Of a stretch of DNA of 64,000 bases, positions 23,801 to 38,800 are shown in pieces; the first letter of the stretch is position 1; each line of letters opens with the position of its first letter. This DNA is from Hofstenia miamia (Eukaryota; Xenacoelomorpha; Acoela). The position numbers and the translations under genes are program-made. The DNA is taken from positions 222,281-286,280 of the forward strand of contig SCFE01000087.1 of the NCBI GenBank assembly GCA_004352715.1, in the 5' to 3' direction. Below the pieces are notes generated by a model, which saw only the letters and a program-made list of their open reading frames with translations, made no database searches and was not told where the DNA came from.

Positions 23801-26800
23801 ATGATATATCAAATAGCTCCGTGGAGTTAAGGGTTAGGTTTATAATTTCTGGTATACGACCGAACACTAGCAGATGTGTAAAATGCATTCAATTTACGCC
23901 ATCAAATCAAAGTAAAACAGTTGCTCTAATTTTATCTGAACACGGTTTCCAAGAAAAAGCATACAAAGATCGTGTGCAGAACATTGAATATGCTTCATTC
24001 ACCCTCTCATATTTGCAACCAATCGTACTGTGGATGAAGAAGCAATTTGATATGCATTGCTTGCTGAAAAGTTAGGCAATAAAATGAATTGTAGTTATGC
24101 AGACGCTATTAGTTATATACGAAAAAGGCTTTCTTTTACAATTTTAAAAACTGTATTAATTGCTCTGCATGGTAAAGAATGAAAATTTATGAAAACCTTA
24201 CTCCTAAATGAAATTGATGTCAATTTGATTTAAGTTTTTATTATTAATTAATGGCTAGCAGACATGGAAGTTCAACTGTTAAATGAAAATCGTTAATATT
24301 TGTAAAAGAGATTTTGTAAATTACATAAAAATTTTGTTATAATGTATTATTGGAAATCATTGTAGTGTTAATTTTTTATATTTAATTTCTTTCTTTGTTA
24401 AAAAAATTGTGAATTTGGTGATTTTTAAATATTGTATTTTGTTATGTAGATTTTTTGGATTTCTTAGTAAATTGGTAAAATTTAACGCATTTTTTGAAAT
24501 GTTACTGATAAATTTCATTAAAGAATTGCGTTCATCCTATTTCTAATGAATACGATAAAACTTTTGTTTTTGCGATGCGTGAAATTTTTATGAATGTCCG
24601 TTTAAAATTCTCAAATCTATGAAAATTTTCCGACTGCTCAAGTCAACTTGGGCGTGGAGTTGATGCGGTTTTAAAGAATATTGTGGCGTCCACCAATGAA
24701 ATAATATTTTACATCAATCAACTTGTGATAGTTTATTTAAGTAACAAATATGTCAACAGACTCAATTGACAAATGCAACATCTCGATAATTCTTTGACTT
24801 TTTATTAATTCACAAGTAATTAAGTTTTTGAAGTGGTCTAAGCAAATATGTCCAAATGCCTAGTTCAAATCAGTAACAGCTAGGACGGTGCCAAGCGGTA
24901 TATGCTCTTCTGAAATGTAATATCCGCTTTCATGGGTTCCCATTTTGAAAACTAAAACCAATTTTGTGTAAAGTTTTTTTAGCGAAAAGTGGCCGTTTTA
25001 TTAATTACATAGTAGACGAGAGCTTTGCTTTGATATACCACGAAAGTTGGACCAGAGATGAATACCAAATATATTTTTGTAATTATCCGAAATTTTTAAG
25101 AGAATATTTTTTTCTCAATTTTGAAAAATTTTTATCAAAACAAAAATTGATCGTCATGTAGTATATTTTAGTTCGACTAAACTGTTTCCACATTCGCTCT
25201 AAATTTCAAGAACCGAGTCCAACACGATAGTGCATAATAGAAATTGTTTTCTCGGGATGGAAAATAAATTATCAATTTGTTGAAGTATTTACGCCTAAAA
25301 TTGAAATTCTAGCTTCTTATATTTAATTCCTTTAAGGGTGTCAAACTATTACACGTATCAGTTCGATTGTTTCTTCTAACTATGATTTGAAAATTTGTGG
25401 TAATTTTTTTCTATGCGGCTTGCGCCTACTCGTATAGTGAATGAAGACGAGGTTTCGATAAATAATTCTTAATAAATATTACTGTTCTTTAATGTATGTT
25501 TGTATGTACTAAAAGGCCATTCTGTCAGGGAAAACATTCAGCATCGTTTAACAATGTATTTTTCTATTCTGGCCTACCCAATGCCTTGAAAGCTAATATT
25601 CATTTGGGATATTAACTATCGACATAAATGCGATTGATAAAATTCAATACCAAATGTGGTGGGAAAATGTTTTCTTATGCATTTGCTTATGGTATGGAAA
25701 TTTCTTATTACGAATAATTTTGCTTATCAGATAATATTAATTAGAGAATCAGTGGTCTTTGACCTTTGATGTTTTCATAATAGAAAAATATCACCGATTT
25801 CTTTGAAAGTTAAACGCTTTATTTACAACCGCGATCAATGCAAACACTCTTGACAACCTAAATTGCAAACAAGCACTTGTCATTGATGTATTTTTAGAAT
25901 TCTTTCGTTCATCAATGAAATGGACAATGTTAAAGACAAAATAGATGCTTCGATTACCAATCATTTTAATATTGAATTAAATTTATACTGGTGATTGTTA
26001 TAGCTAAATTATATTATCTTAACGTCATAGTGTTGCAGTTCCTGAATTACATTTTCAAAAATTATCGTATTTTGTTGTTATTCATAACTGTTTTTTAGTT
26101 TTGAACGAACGCAATACAGCAGTTGATTTTGAATTTCGTTTTGGTTGTGCGACCGAGCGGTCCCAAGTTTTTTGCGGTGTGAAAAAAATTTTAAAGCATT
26201 CTATTCTACTGTTGAAACTGAATAATGTTCCAATTTAAAGTACACGGGGTTTTTTATTTTACTGATAAAAATAGATACATGTCCATGCATATTACACATA
26301 CGCTGTACTTATAAAATTAGGATATTTACAGAACCAGATACTACGTTACAATCTTCTACAATAAAATATACCAGGGCTGTAAAGGGGTCAGGATATGTTG
26401 GCCCAACCCAGCCTAACTCAACTCAACCCAAAACAAGTTCAATTGAGTTTTCAAGGTTTTTGACCGAAGCCAAAACTGTGTTAAGACGTGAACCAAATTT
26501 AGCCAACTACAATTTTTCTAATTTTACAAGTTTTTGCTTCAAGCTCATTATATATAAACACGTTTTAAATTGAAACATATAAAATATATTAAAAAGTAAA
26601 AAATAAATGTTTTATACTGAAGTATGGAAGAATTAACAAAAAATATATAGTTCTCCTTCAAGTGTACATAGATGATTCCGTTCAATAGCTCAATCATTTT
26701 GAAATGCCGCTCAGCTAAAAATTTAGCAATTTATATTACCCAGCCCAATCGAGCCATTTGCAGCCTTCAAGTACACTAAGTATTGAATATAAGTCAAGAA

Positions 26801-29800
26801 TTTCTTCCAGAAGGGTATTTGTAATTTTAAAACGCAAACTAAATCTCTCACTATTGAAATTTTTTGTTCGCAAGATAAGACTGCCCGATTGAATTTGATT
26901 TTTACCGCATTCCGTTTATTTTTCCGTTACCATTAAATAATCACAATGGATTTTTCAATTTAATTGTAATTTTGTGTCAAACAACCGTCTTAGAAAAACA
27001 CGATTTCATGGTCATCAAAAAGAAGAAATTTGATGATGTTACAGGAGACATATAGCTTTTCGTTTTCGATTTCTTAAATATAATTATTTAAGCATATGAA
27101 AAAATACTTTTTTCTTAACAGAGTCAATGTGCCAATTTTAATTGAAATTTTTAATCATTAGTTACAGAAACTGAGGCATTTTTTTAAAAAATATATGTTA
27201 AACAAGAGTTAGAAATTGGCAACAATTTCGTCTGTAGTGAAAATTAAGTTAAACTTGTCACATTGAACTTTGGAACAACAATGAAATCTAAGAATTCTGC
27301 GCACTGGGTAGCATTAATTATCCTCATTTTATGCAAGAAAACAAGACAGCGCTTCACCAAAATGAAATGTATATGTAAGAAGTATTTATACAATGAAATA
27401 TCTATCTAACTAAAACCATAATTCATGAAGCTACCTAAATTTGCACCTCCCCAGCGTATCTATCATTACCGCGCCTGCTGGCACCAATATGACTCTTCCT
27501 CCAATTGTCTTCAACTTAAAAAGTAATATTTAACTAAATTTAGTATTGTATATTTGTAGTTGACTGTCATAAACTTTGTACCCTGACATTTTTACCACAA
27601 ATTTTAAAAAATGAATAAGATTTCATTAACCTTTTAAATAAATGGTAGTAAAATATTAATTGATTTCGTTTTCTTGGATTATTTAGAGAAATGGGTACGT
27701 GTAATTAATGCAACGCTTCGAGAGTTTTTTATTACAGATACTAAATTATTTTGAGGGCTTGATATTTTCAAACAAGCATATCAATTCCTGTAGAAATTCA
27801 TTACTCGTTATACGATTTTATGCACCTAATAAATTCCGTCAATGAAAATGGTAAGAATTCGATTGTATATTAAAAGGTATATTGTAGCTTTTAGTGCAAA
27901 TATCAGAAGCACATTTTATTCTTTTTAGATGTGTTTAAACCGGAATTCCCACGACCATCATCAAGCGAAAAGGAGAACAAAGCACTTTTATTAACAAAGA
28001 ACAATGCATGTTGCAATTTAAATATAACGTGGCACTGAAATTCTAATTTTGATTAAACAAAAGTACACAACATGCTTCCAGGTTACGAATAACCAATTTT
28101 ACCATTTCATTTGAGTATTGGCGCGGTCCATTATTTGCTTGTGACGACTGTATAACTGTTGTCGTTCCTGCGACATGTAATGACTTGAAACTAGAAATCT
28201 TTAGCATCGTTTTGTTTTGGACCTTAGCATCATTGCTCATTGCCTATATTTTCTGTATCATTGTAGTAAATTAGTGTAGCAATATTAGGAAGATACTCCT
28301 GCAAATACAATTAGTGAACATTTATTGATGCTCTATTTAAATATGGAATATTTTGTTACGCCACCAATAGAAAGTCGAATTCCTTTATGGACTCAACTCT
28401 GTATCTAGAAATTGTAAGAATTACTCCAAAAAGCTTGTATTTTATGATCGTGGAATCAGTTACAGACAGAGTTATTTCTTGATTATAATTTAAAACAATT
28501 TCCAATCAAAAATAGAATTTATAGAAAAGGGTTAAAATTGAAAAAAATCGCTTATAAATTAAGCGATATTTTTTTAAATGGAAAATTTCAAACTTAATCA
28601 GCTTTCGTTTTAAATTTAAAGGGTGTATTTTGATAAATGTAACATTTAGTAGATATACAAGGCTCCCAACAGCACTGCTGTTACCAACTACGAGCTGTTA
28701 CAGCAAACAGCACATAAAATTAACGCATATTGGCCTATTATCTGTTTTGTTCACACTCTATCCGGGTCTTTCAATCCCCACAAGAATTCATAACAGTGCT
28801 GTAATCATTGATAAGATAATTGAAGCTCCAACTAGTCAACAAACCCCATTGATAGAGGATGTTTCAACGTATCAATTACATTTTATATTTGGATACTCAT
28901 CAATATTCACTCATTATCGTGAGTCGCTTCACAATTGTTTTTTGCTGTGCGCATTTATAACTTGTCATTTCTTGCTCTTTCTCAACTTTTGGAATGGATG
29001 ATCAACTTTTCATTTGGTACAGTTTTCAAAACATTTACAAAGCATCGGATATTATAACAATAAATGATTTGAATAGTGATACAAGCAGACGACTTGTTGC
29101 CATTTTTACTACTGCTTTTTTCATGTTTATATTTGTTTTTTGTGTTATATGTTTTGTACGCAAAGGGAGACATGGTGGAATATCCCCACGTCAGGTTTTC
29201 TAAAGTTATTTAGATTGGTTAAATCAAAAAATGTTCGGCAAAAACATTATAAAATTTATAAACTATGCCGGGAATTGCATTTTTAGAGTATAATTTTTCA
29301 ATATTTTTGCATGATCAAAACCGTAAAAAAGGCCAGCGTATGCCACTGCTCCTATCCATGCAATGTTAAAGCCTATCTCTGAGTTTTTTACTATTCTATC
29401 TAAGGATTAAATAAGAAAATATCGAAGCTGTTAACAGCAGCAAAAGTGTTGCTGTATGCTGTTAACAGCAAAACTGGAAGCCCGTAAATATACCATTTAA
29501 TATTTAGTTATCAAAGCTCTAAAAGAAGTTCTTGATTAAACAAAAGTTTGTGAAATATTTTTCTAAGCCTCTTTGTTATTTAGTCCTCAGTTAGGTACTA
29601 TTAAACTATTCAATATTAAATTAAGTAATTTACTATTTGTTGAACAGTCGCTTTTACCTCATAGAAAGAATTATTGATTTCAGATTATATAGATTTTGCA
29701 TTGTATAAAAGTTTAATAAATTCCCATCATTCAATTTCCTTTAAAATAACACACAATTGTCATTTATAATGCATGCCTGTTCTTTATAGATATACTTGAG

Positions 29801-32800
29801 CAAATTATAATCGAAAATGTATTAATGATTTTTGTTTTATATTTACACTTTAAGCATCGCTTTATTACTTAATATCGTTTATTTGTTTTACTTTATTAAA
29901 TAGCTAGTAGTGAATTAAATGTTCAATGATGTTTTTATAAAACATTCGTTTAACCTGAAATAAGCTTAAGGTTTTTATTATGGGAGCATTTATTTAATAA
30001 CTAAAATTTTTTTTGGGTTAATTGAAACATTTTGAAATTTTCATGCGTTATTGTTGTAAGAAATATGTTCTGCAATTTTCATGAAAGTTTTTGATTTTAT
30101 ACGACTTGAGATCATAGAAGCTTTTCATATTAAAATCTCCAAAACTATAAATTTAGATAGAATTTTCATTATCGCGATCTATGAGCAGTAGTCACTTGCA
30201 TACATAAATCACTTTTGTTTCATTGTGGTAAACTGGTTGAAGTTGAAAACAAATCTTTCGATAAACTATTTTTTAACACATTTCATGTTTCTATAAAAAA
30301 CTTTTTTCTGTCTTTGATGTTGGATATCCCTATCAAACTGAGAACCTAGTTCAACCGTTTTTGTGAACCAGCTCAAGTAGATTTTACTTCATTTCGCATG
30401 CATATCGTACCCCAATCAGCAAAACAAATTTATTTGACTATTTATATAAAATAGTTGATTGAAGGTTTCATCAGCATGTGCAATATATATTTATACATAC
30501 ATTTAGGACATTATACTCTAGCCACAGTAAAACTGCAGGTATGATTCAGAAATAAGATGAATACGTGAAACCAAAATGTAAAGTACGTAATTTTCGAAGC
30601 TTCTAGTTACTGACATAACCTTGATGTGAATTTCTGAGCATATTTATTTTTGGCTTAATATCCAATTTAAAGAACCCCGAGTACGTCCTTTAAAATATTC
30701 AATTTCTCTACGACTTTCTAAATGAGTCAAATTATAATTTTAAATGGGTTCAATGTAAGGTGTAAGCAGTGCACACTTTCTTACTAACAGTCAATGGACC
30801 ACGATATACAGCCCCCTAAGATTCCTCTTTGCCACTCCTTGATCGTTGATCATCAAAATTTCTTACGGACTTCTTAGGTGTCAATAGACCTTAGGTTGCG
30901 GACCGTCAAATGTATCTTTCGTCGATTTATCTATATTTCGAGATTTAGTTAAGTAATCTTGAATTGCTCTTCAATTCTAACGCCCTGTTCCCATTGAAAT
31001 GGAATAGATTCAATTTTTCTCAATTGATAATTCTTCAGTAATTTTGATATTTCCCCTTTGCCTGGTCATACAAGGTCATAAAGTAAAAAATAACTTTTCA
31101 AGTAATAAGCTATTGGATTATTGCATAAACTACTGATTTTAAAAAATATTTGTTGCGTTATTGACTAAGGACTAAGTTGACAATGATTCCTACCATATTT
31201 TGTTACTTGTCAATTTTGAAATCTATCGCCACTTTGAGTATAAGCAGCGGGGTATTAAAGACATTTTATAAATTTTATTGTGAAATTTTAGAATCATTGA
31301 CTAGAAAAGACTGAAAGCAATTTTACACTGTTCATTTATGATGATTTGGTTCAGTTATTGGCTAATTTCCTTGATATAGTTTTAATTAAATTCAAAAGGT
31401 TTCCTTCCAATATCTTAAATCAAACATCTTTCTTTTTACAGTGCTATAAATTTGTTCATGTAATTGGATGCAGAAAAAATTATTTCAACCAATGAAATTG
31501 TTTCATCGATTGAAAGCATAACTTATTAAAGTCTATGTATGAACCGGTATGTTTTTTCATTTGTTTTTTATTCCAGATGTACGCGGAGCTTTGCTCAGCA
31601 CAAAATCAAAGTTTTCAATTACAGTTGCTTATTTTTAAATATGGCTATTCCTCCCTTCTTATGTTAATAATCATGCTCGCCGGTACACCGGAAACAACCG
31701 AAACCTTGTTTTCATTCAAAGCTGAACCGACAAGAAAGGGAAAACCGAGTTTTCAGTTTTCAGGAGAAACCCTTATAGTGGATTGTCCAAGAAACGATGC
31801 AGTCTTCTTGATGTAAATGCCAAATTGCTTGTTAAGTTGAAGCTTAATTTTGTTTGGCTTGATTAACAGCTTAATTTAATGTTATGAAAATGTACCTTAA
31901 AATGGTTTACTATTAGCGACAGCAGCTAGCAAAACCCAAAAAGAAATCGAATTCGTTTTTTTGGAAACTGCCGATCAATAATTAATAAAGATTCAGTTTA
32001 AATATTCTGTATATTTGTCGAGACTTGTTAATAGCAAGTGATTGTAAATAGTTTCAAAGTTGCATATTGAAGCAGTTTTCAAAAGTTTTGTATTACATTT
32101 GAAAGCTTAAATCTGATGTGCTGAATTTTTTTGGTAAAATATGTTATGTTTTAAGAGAATAAATATCATTCTTTATCAAAATATTGGACTATTCAAACTT
32201 CTGAGTGTATTTGTGTCAAGGTAGCTTATGGCGCTGCTTGCCGCATCATTCATACGTGAATAGCTCTATTTTCTCTCTATTCATTTCAGAGTAATTTCAT
32301 AAAATTTCTCATTTGTTATTTATCTATGATTCTATAAGCTTTTTCAATAACCCTCAATCACGAACTTAGCTTTACCTTCCTTTGATTTAAAAATTATTTA
32401 TTTACGCAGGAGTTGCTACTACCTTGAAATCATTTTGTTTTTAATTTTCTTTTTCGTGTGCGGATTTAATTTTTTGATCTATTTATTTCGAAAGTTTAAA
32501 ATCGCAGAATGCAGCGATTTTTTGAATTTTTCGTGTGGCGGTTCATTTCATGAAAAGTGAAATGTACATGTATGTTGAAACTTGGGCTCTGTGTACTTCT
32601 ACAACAACCAATGTTTAACTTGCTTCTTAATAATAAGCAAAACATGAGTAAAGTTGAAAGTGTTACTTTTGTAGATTCTAGGGAAATGTTTCTACTTTTA
32701 ATTAAAGCAGCATCTGTTTTCAATTGTTTGAGCAAACATTGTAAAGATTCCAGCATTATCAAGCCCTGCCAACAAAATATTTTCATTACATATTCTTTGT

Positions 32801-35800
32801 CCCAAAGACTGTCACAATTAATGAATAAACTCTATATGCTTGCTTTTGTAGTAAATTTAACAAGAAAAATTATCAATGCTTTTGCGATTCAATTGCTTTA
32901 TAAATTTCCCAATTTGTGAAATTACGAAAACGATAAAAATATGAACACATTGACCCCGAGGTCGAATTAGGCAGAGCTCGCATCGCGTCTGAATATTGGA
33001 CCCGCGATGCAACTCGACCTATCCATAGTCTTAGCTTATCCGGACCGACATGAAACTGGTCTTTTACTCCGACCTGAACCTGAGATCCTACCCAAAACAA
33101 AAAACCATAAACCTAGTCTCTAACCCAAAATCGGGTCAATTCTGAAAACTCTGGTGTATATTCAAAACATTTTCAGGACAGCTTTACTTTTTTACCAAGT
33201 ACTATTAACGTCAAAGTTTGATTTTAGCATTTTTTCAGCAAAAGGCGAGATTAGTGATTTATCGTATAATAACCATCTGCTAAAATAAAGCAGGATTATC
33301 TTATATTATAATGCTGTTGCATACAGTAGTCTTAAATCTATGAATATATCAATTTTGTCCAATTACATTTTATTACAAATTCAACCTAGTGTTGTGTAAA
33401 TTGTAAATTTTTTGTGAAATTGATAGACACCAATAAATTTGTAATTTATTTCTTGTAAAAAGCTGATGTTTGTAAATCAAAAGTGACTCGTTGAGTATGA
33501 TTCTGAATTTCCTAAAGTTGTACATAAGTCCTATGTGATATTATACTACTGNNNNNNNNNNNNNNNNNNNNNNNNNNNNNNNNNNNNNNNNNNNNNNNNN
33601 NNNNNNNNNNNNNNNNNNNNNNNNNNNNNNNNNNNNNNNNNNNNNNNNNNNNNNNNNNNNNNNNNNNNNNNNNNNNNNNNNNNNNNNNNNNNNNNNNNNN
33701 NNNNNNNNNNNNNNNNNNNNNNNNNNNNNNNNNNNNNNNNNNNNNNNNNNNNNNNNNNNNNNNNNNNNNNNNNNNNNNNNNNNNNNNNNNNNNNNNNNNN
33801 NNNNNNNNNNNNNNNNNNNNNNNNNNNNNNNNNNNNNNNNNNNNNNNNNNNNNNNNNNNNNNNNNNNNNNNNNNNNNNNNNNNNNNNNNNNNNNNNNNNN
33901 NNNNNNNNNNNNNNNNNNNNNNNNNNNNNNNNNNNNNNNNNNNNNNNNNNNNNNNNNNNNNNNNNNNNNNNNNNNNNNNNNNNNNNNNNNNNNNNNNNNN
34001 NNNNNNNNNNNNNNNNNNNNNNNNNNNNNNNNNNNNNNNNNNNNNNNNNNNNNNNNNNNNNNNNNNNNNNNNNNNNNNNNNNNNNNNNNNNNNNNNNNNN
34101 NNNNNNNNNNNNNNNNNNNNNNNNNNNNNNNNNNNNNNNNNNNNNNNNNNNNNNNNNNNNNNNNNNNNNNNNNNNNNNNNNNNNNNNNNNNNNNNNNNNN
34201 NNNNNNNNNNNNNNNNNNNNNNNNNNNNNNNNNNNNNNNNNNNNNNNNNNNNNNNNNNNNNNNNNNNNNNNNNNNNNNNNNNNNNNNNNNNNNNNNNNNN
34301 NNNNNNNNNNNNNNNNNNNNNNNNNNNNNNNNNNNNNNNNNNNNNNNNNNNNNNNNNNNNNNNNNNNNNNNNNNNNNNNNNNNNNNNNNNNNNNNNNNNN
34401 NNNNNNNNNNNNNNNNNNNNNNNNNNNNNNNNNNNNNNNNNNNNNNNNNNNNNNNNNNNNNNNNNNNNNNNNNNNNNNNNNNNNNNNNNNNNNNNNNNNN
34501 NNNNNNNNNNNNNNNNNNNNNNNNNNNNNNNNNNNNNNNNNNNNNNNNNNNAGCCTGAAATTTCAGATGAACCAGAGTTGCAATGAGCCTCAACTGGGAT
34601 GGATCTATTGTAACCAAAGAGTCAGAACTATTTAAAACAGTAACACATGTCTTTCCTTTTGAAGCTAGACAGAGATCAAGCAAAAAGTTAATTCCTTCTA
34701 AGCATTTTCCCTTTAATCCAGAGATCATGACATCCCCAGTATAAGCAGGGTCAGTGGTGACAGGAACATGTCACCAATGATGAGGCTCTATAATCATGTG
34801 CTCAACAAAACGCAAAGAAATGTCTTGGCTAGGGATGGTGGTGAGCTCTTGCTGATGTTTGCTTTCTTTGATAGAGATTGTGTTATTAACATAATCAATG
34901 ATACATGAATTCTGTTCAAGAAAATCATTTCCCAAAATGATGTCATACTGAAGCAGTTGACTGCAAGTATCAATGACAATTAGATCAACAACAAAAAGTT
35001 CCTGCCAAATGCATAACTCTAAGTTTGGTATATGACCTTTGAGTGAGAGGGAATTTCCATAAGCATACAGCAAATGTGCAGTAGATGGAAGTAGGTCATT
35101 CTGTGACAGGCACAGTTTAGAACAACAGGTATCCCTGATGATCAAGGCTGATGCACCAGTATTGATGGTGACATTTACCAGGGATCCATTGATATTGACT
35201 GGGATTATGTTAGTATGCAACAGCAATGTGATGACTTGGATGTCATGTGCACATTTTCTAGGAGGCAGCACTCCAACTAGTTTGACTGGGTAGCTAGGCC
35301 AACAGGTGGCTTGAGGGAGCATTCCTGGTCTCCAGGTTCATCAATGATGAAACCTTCACCATCAGCAACTAAATGAAAAACTGCTCAGCACTGAGATTTA
35401 GTGGGCTCCTTTTGACTGTAATGGAAACAGTGAGTATGCTCCAGTTCTATCTTTACAGTAGAAACAATGGTGGTCAAAGAGGTAGGAGGCTTCAGTGAAG
35501 AAGTTCCAGCTTTCAGGTCTCAGGCATCCTTATCAATGCAGGTTGTGTTGTGTGGCATGTATATGATGCTGATGGCTTTGCAGNNNNNNNNNNNNNNNNN
35601 NNNNNNNNNNNNNNNNNNNNNNNNNNNNNNNNNNNNNNNNNNNNNNNNNNNNNNNNNNNNNNNNNNNNNNNNNNNNNNNNNNNNNNNNNNNNNNNNNNNN
35701 NNNNNNNNNNNNNNNNNNNNNNNNNNNNNNNNNNNNNNNNNNNNNNNNNNNNNNNNNNNNNNNNNNNNNNNNNNNNNNNNNNNNNNNNNNNNNNNNNNNN

Positions 35801-38800
35801 NNNNNNNNNNNNNNNNNNNNNNNNNNNNNNNNNNNNNNNNNNNNNNNNNNNNNNNNNNNNNNNNNNNNNNNNNNNNNNNNNNNNNNNNNNNNNNNNNNNN
35901 NNNNNNNNNNNNNNNNNNNNNNNNNNNNNNNNNNNNNNNNNNNNNNNNNNNNNNNNNNNNNNNNNNNNNNNNNNNNNNNNNNNNNNNNNNNNNNNNNNNN
36001 NNNNNNNNNNNNNNNNNNNNNNNNNNNNNNNNNNNNNNNNNNNNNNNNNNNNNNNNNNNNNNNNNNNNNNNNNNNNNNNNNNNNNNNNNNNNNNNNNNNN
36101 NNNNNNNNNNNNNNNNNNNNNNNNNNNNNNNNNNNNNNNNNNNNNNNNNNNNNNNNNNNNNNNNNNNNNNNNNNNNNNNNNNNNNNNNNNNNNNNNNNNN
36201 NNNNNNNNNNNNNNNNNNNNNNNNNNNNNNNNNNNNNNNNNNNNNNNNNNNNNNNNNNNNNNNNNNNNNNNNNNNNNNNNNNNNNNNNNNNNNNNNNNNN
36301 NNNNNNNNNNNNNNNNNNNNNNNNNNNNNNNNNNNNNNNNNNNNNNNNNNNNNNNNNNNNNNNNNNNNNNNNNNNNNNNNNNNNNNNNNNNNNNNNNNNN
36401 NNNNNNNNNNNNNNNNNNNNNNNNNNNNNNNNNNNNNNNNNNNNNNNNNNNNNNNNNNNNNNNNNNNNNNNNNNNNNNNNNNNNNNNNNNNNNNNNNNNN
36501 NNNNNNNNNNNNNNNNNNNNNNNNNNNNNNNNNNNNNNNNNNNNNNNNNNNNNNNNNNNNNNNNNNNNNNNNNNNNNNNNNNNTATATATATATATATAT
36601 GTATAGTAATTGATACAGTATAAATCATGAATAAAGTGTGGTTAGACTACGCGCTCTGCGCACCAATTGCAAATGAAATCGATCACGGACATAATTAGCT
36701 CTTGTGGTTCATGGCCCACGTGGGCCATGGGTGGTTAGATGTGCGATATTTTCAAATGGACAGAGCACGCGTGACCAATCACATAGTCTAGCTTGTATCT
36801 TAACAAAAGCGATTGCAACCCTCGTCAACGTAATGCAAGAATTTGACTATTAGCTTGATGCATGTCATATGACTAGTACTGTTCGCATTGAATATTTTAA
36901 CATTCCATTAACTTTGTATTACAGGCTTCCTGAAAATACTTTATATCCTTTATATTTTTGGAGATATTCAATGTCAAAATATGCCCAAGATTTCTGGAAC
37001 AATATCTTGTAGTAGAGCTTGGCATATACCAACTATAAGTCCTATAAATCCAATCACACTAGTGAACTTGATGAATTTGGTATAATATTATATGGTTTTG
37101 TTAAAATACCTATATGTATAACACATTTCACATGTCTCAAATGTAATGGAATCCATAGTACTCTTGTAAAGAAATATTTGACTATTCGGATCGCTTTTTA
37201 ATTAATTAAAATCTAGTTCCCTAATAGCGTAGTCCTTCGTATGTTCTTGGATAATGAATTGAGTTACTGAAATAAAGTGGGAATGATTGCTCAATTTATA
37301 TTGAGGTTCTTTACAGTAAAAAATGTATACTCATATAGTATACAAGTTTTTAAATCTGGTTTTAGAATTTGATTATCTATTTTTTTATCTTTAATATCCT
37401 AAAGATCGAATAAAAGATAAGCACTTTTCTGAATGTGGATTGATATTTATTTTTTAAAATTATTGAGATTTTTATTTTGGGAGATAAAACGGAACGAATA
37501 CCGGAACATTTGTATATTACTAGGCAATGGTACATGATACCCCAAAACTGAAATACTCGAAATGCACGCTAATTGCCAAATTGTGTATAAGGGTTGTGTG
37601 TTTAATAGGCCATTTTCGCCCTTTAGGATTGTCTATATTTTGTTCATGTTAGAAAAGTTGCGTTTGAACAATCGGATATGATGCAGTTTTGCTTAAATCA
37701 AGAAAAAATTCATATCGGCTGAATTTTAAATCTCCAGACATAAGTACAATATATTAACTTTGAAACAACTTTGCACTTATATAAGATCTTCTTTTTTCTT
37801 TAAAGCCTAAACTTTTCAATTTTAAGATAACAAAGAGCTTCTGGGTCACTTTCTTTGCCGCTTCATGAATACGATTAGAAATGTCAATTTTTCATCCAAA
37901 ATAACACCCAGGATTTTAATATTATTTACTTTTTTATATTAAGGTCTGGAAGATTGCATTTTCTAAAATAGATTATTATTTCTGCACTTTTTGAAGTATT
38001 TAATTGTAAGTTCTTTTTATTGAAATAATTGTCTATATTTCTCAGAGTAATAGTTGCCTTGTCGTCTTTATCACAAGAGTCAGTAATTAAAAGGGAATGA
38101 TCATCTGCAAATGCTGATATGCAACAAAAAATTTGATTGTACATATTCTTTACAGAACTATTGAAACAAATTGGGCCGTTAATTGTACCTTGTGGAACTC
38201 CAACATCAGTAGTGAATAACCAAAAATTGTAAAATGACACCGATCTTGAAGAAAATTAATGTGCCAATTAAGAATATAAACATTTAATTGAGGATTGAAA
38301 TTTTTAAGACCATCAATAATTGTAAAATGATCCACAGTATTAAAATCTTTTGAAATATCTAAAGCGAGTAATCTGCAATAGTAAAAATGGTCTTTATATT
38401 TCCAAATATCATTTAACATTTCCATTAAAGCGCATTGCGTTGAACTTTTGCTCCTGAACCCAAATTGGCAAAACTAATTGATTTTTGATATGATCTATTT
38501 ACAAATTTGTCATAAATTAATCGTTCAAAAATCCGAGAAAGTATTGGATTAATTGCTATAATTCTAAAAATGTTTAATTTCTGTAGGACTGGAATCTTTT
38601 GGAATAGGCTTGATATTAACGATTTTCTATTTTTGCGGAAATTAAAAATTGAATATAAAGGTTCAGCAATATAACGAGCTGCATATTTGAATGCCCAAAA
38701 TGTTTAGCCTTTATATTCAGTTGAAGTTTTTTTATTCTTGACAAATAATAATATACTTCATGGGGTTCAAGGAAAGGTATTTCATCATTTGCAGTTTCAA

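Noticed and set aside
27931-28030. Exon-like segment after a tttttag acceptor ([15 protein letters not shown])
   Set aside because: It ends in a stop with no partner exons in phase and no conserved motif.
31535-31816. 93-codon open frame with a Thr/Lys-rich end
   Set aside because: No domain, no splice context and no compositional shift that would support a gene.
32950-33150. GC-richer stretch resembling a hAT tip (CCAGAGTTTTC at the right edge)
   Set aside because: No matching left tip or target duplication could be found.
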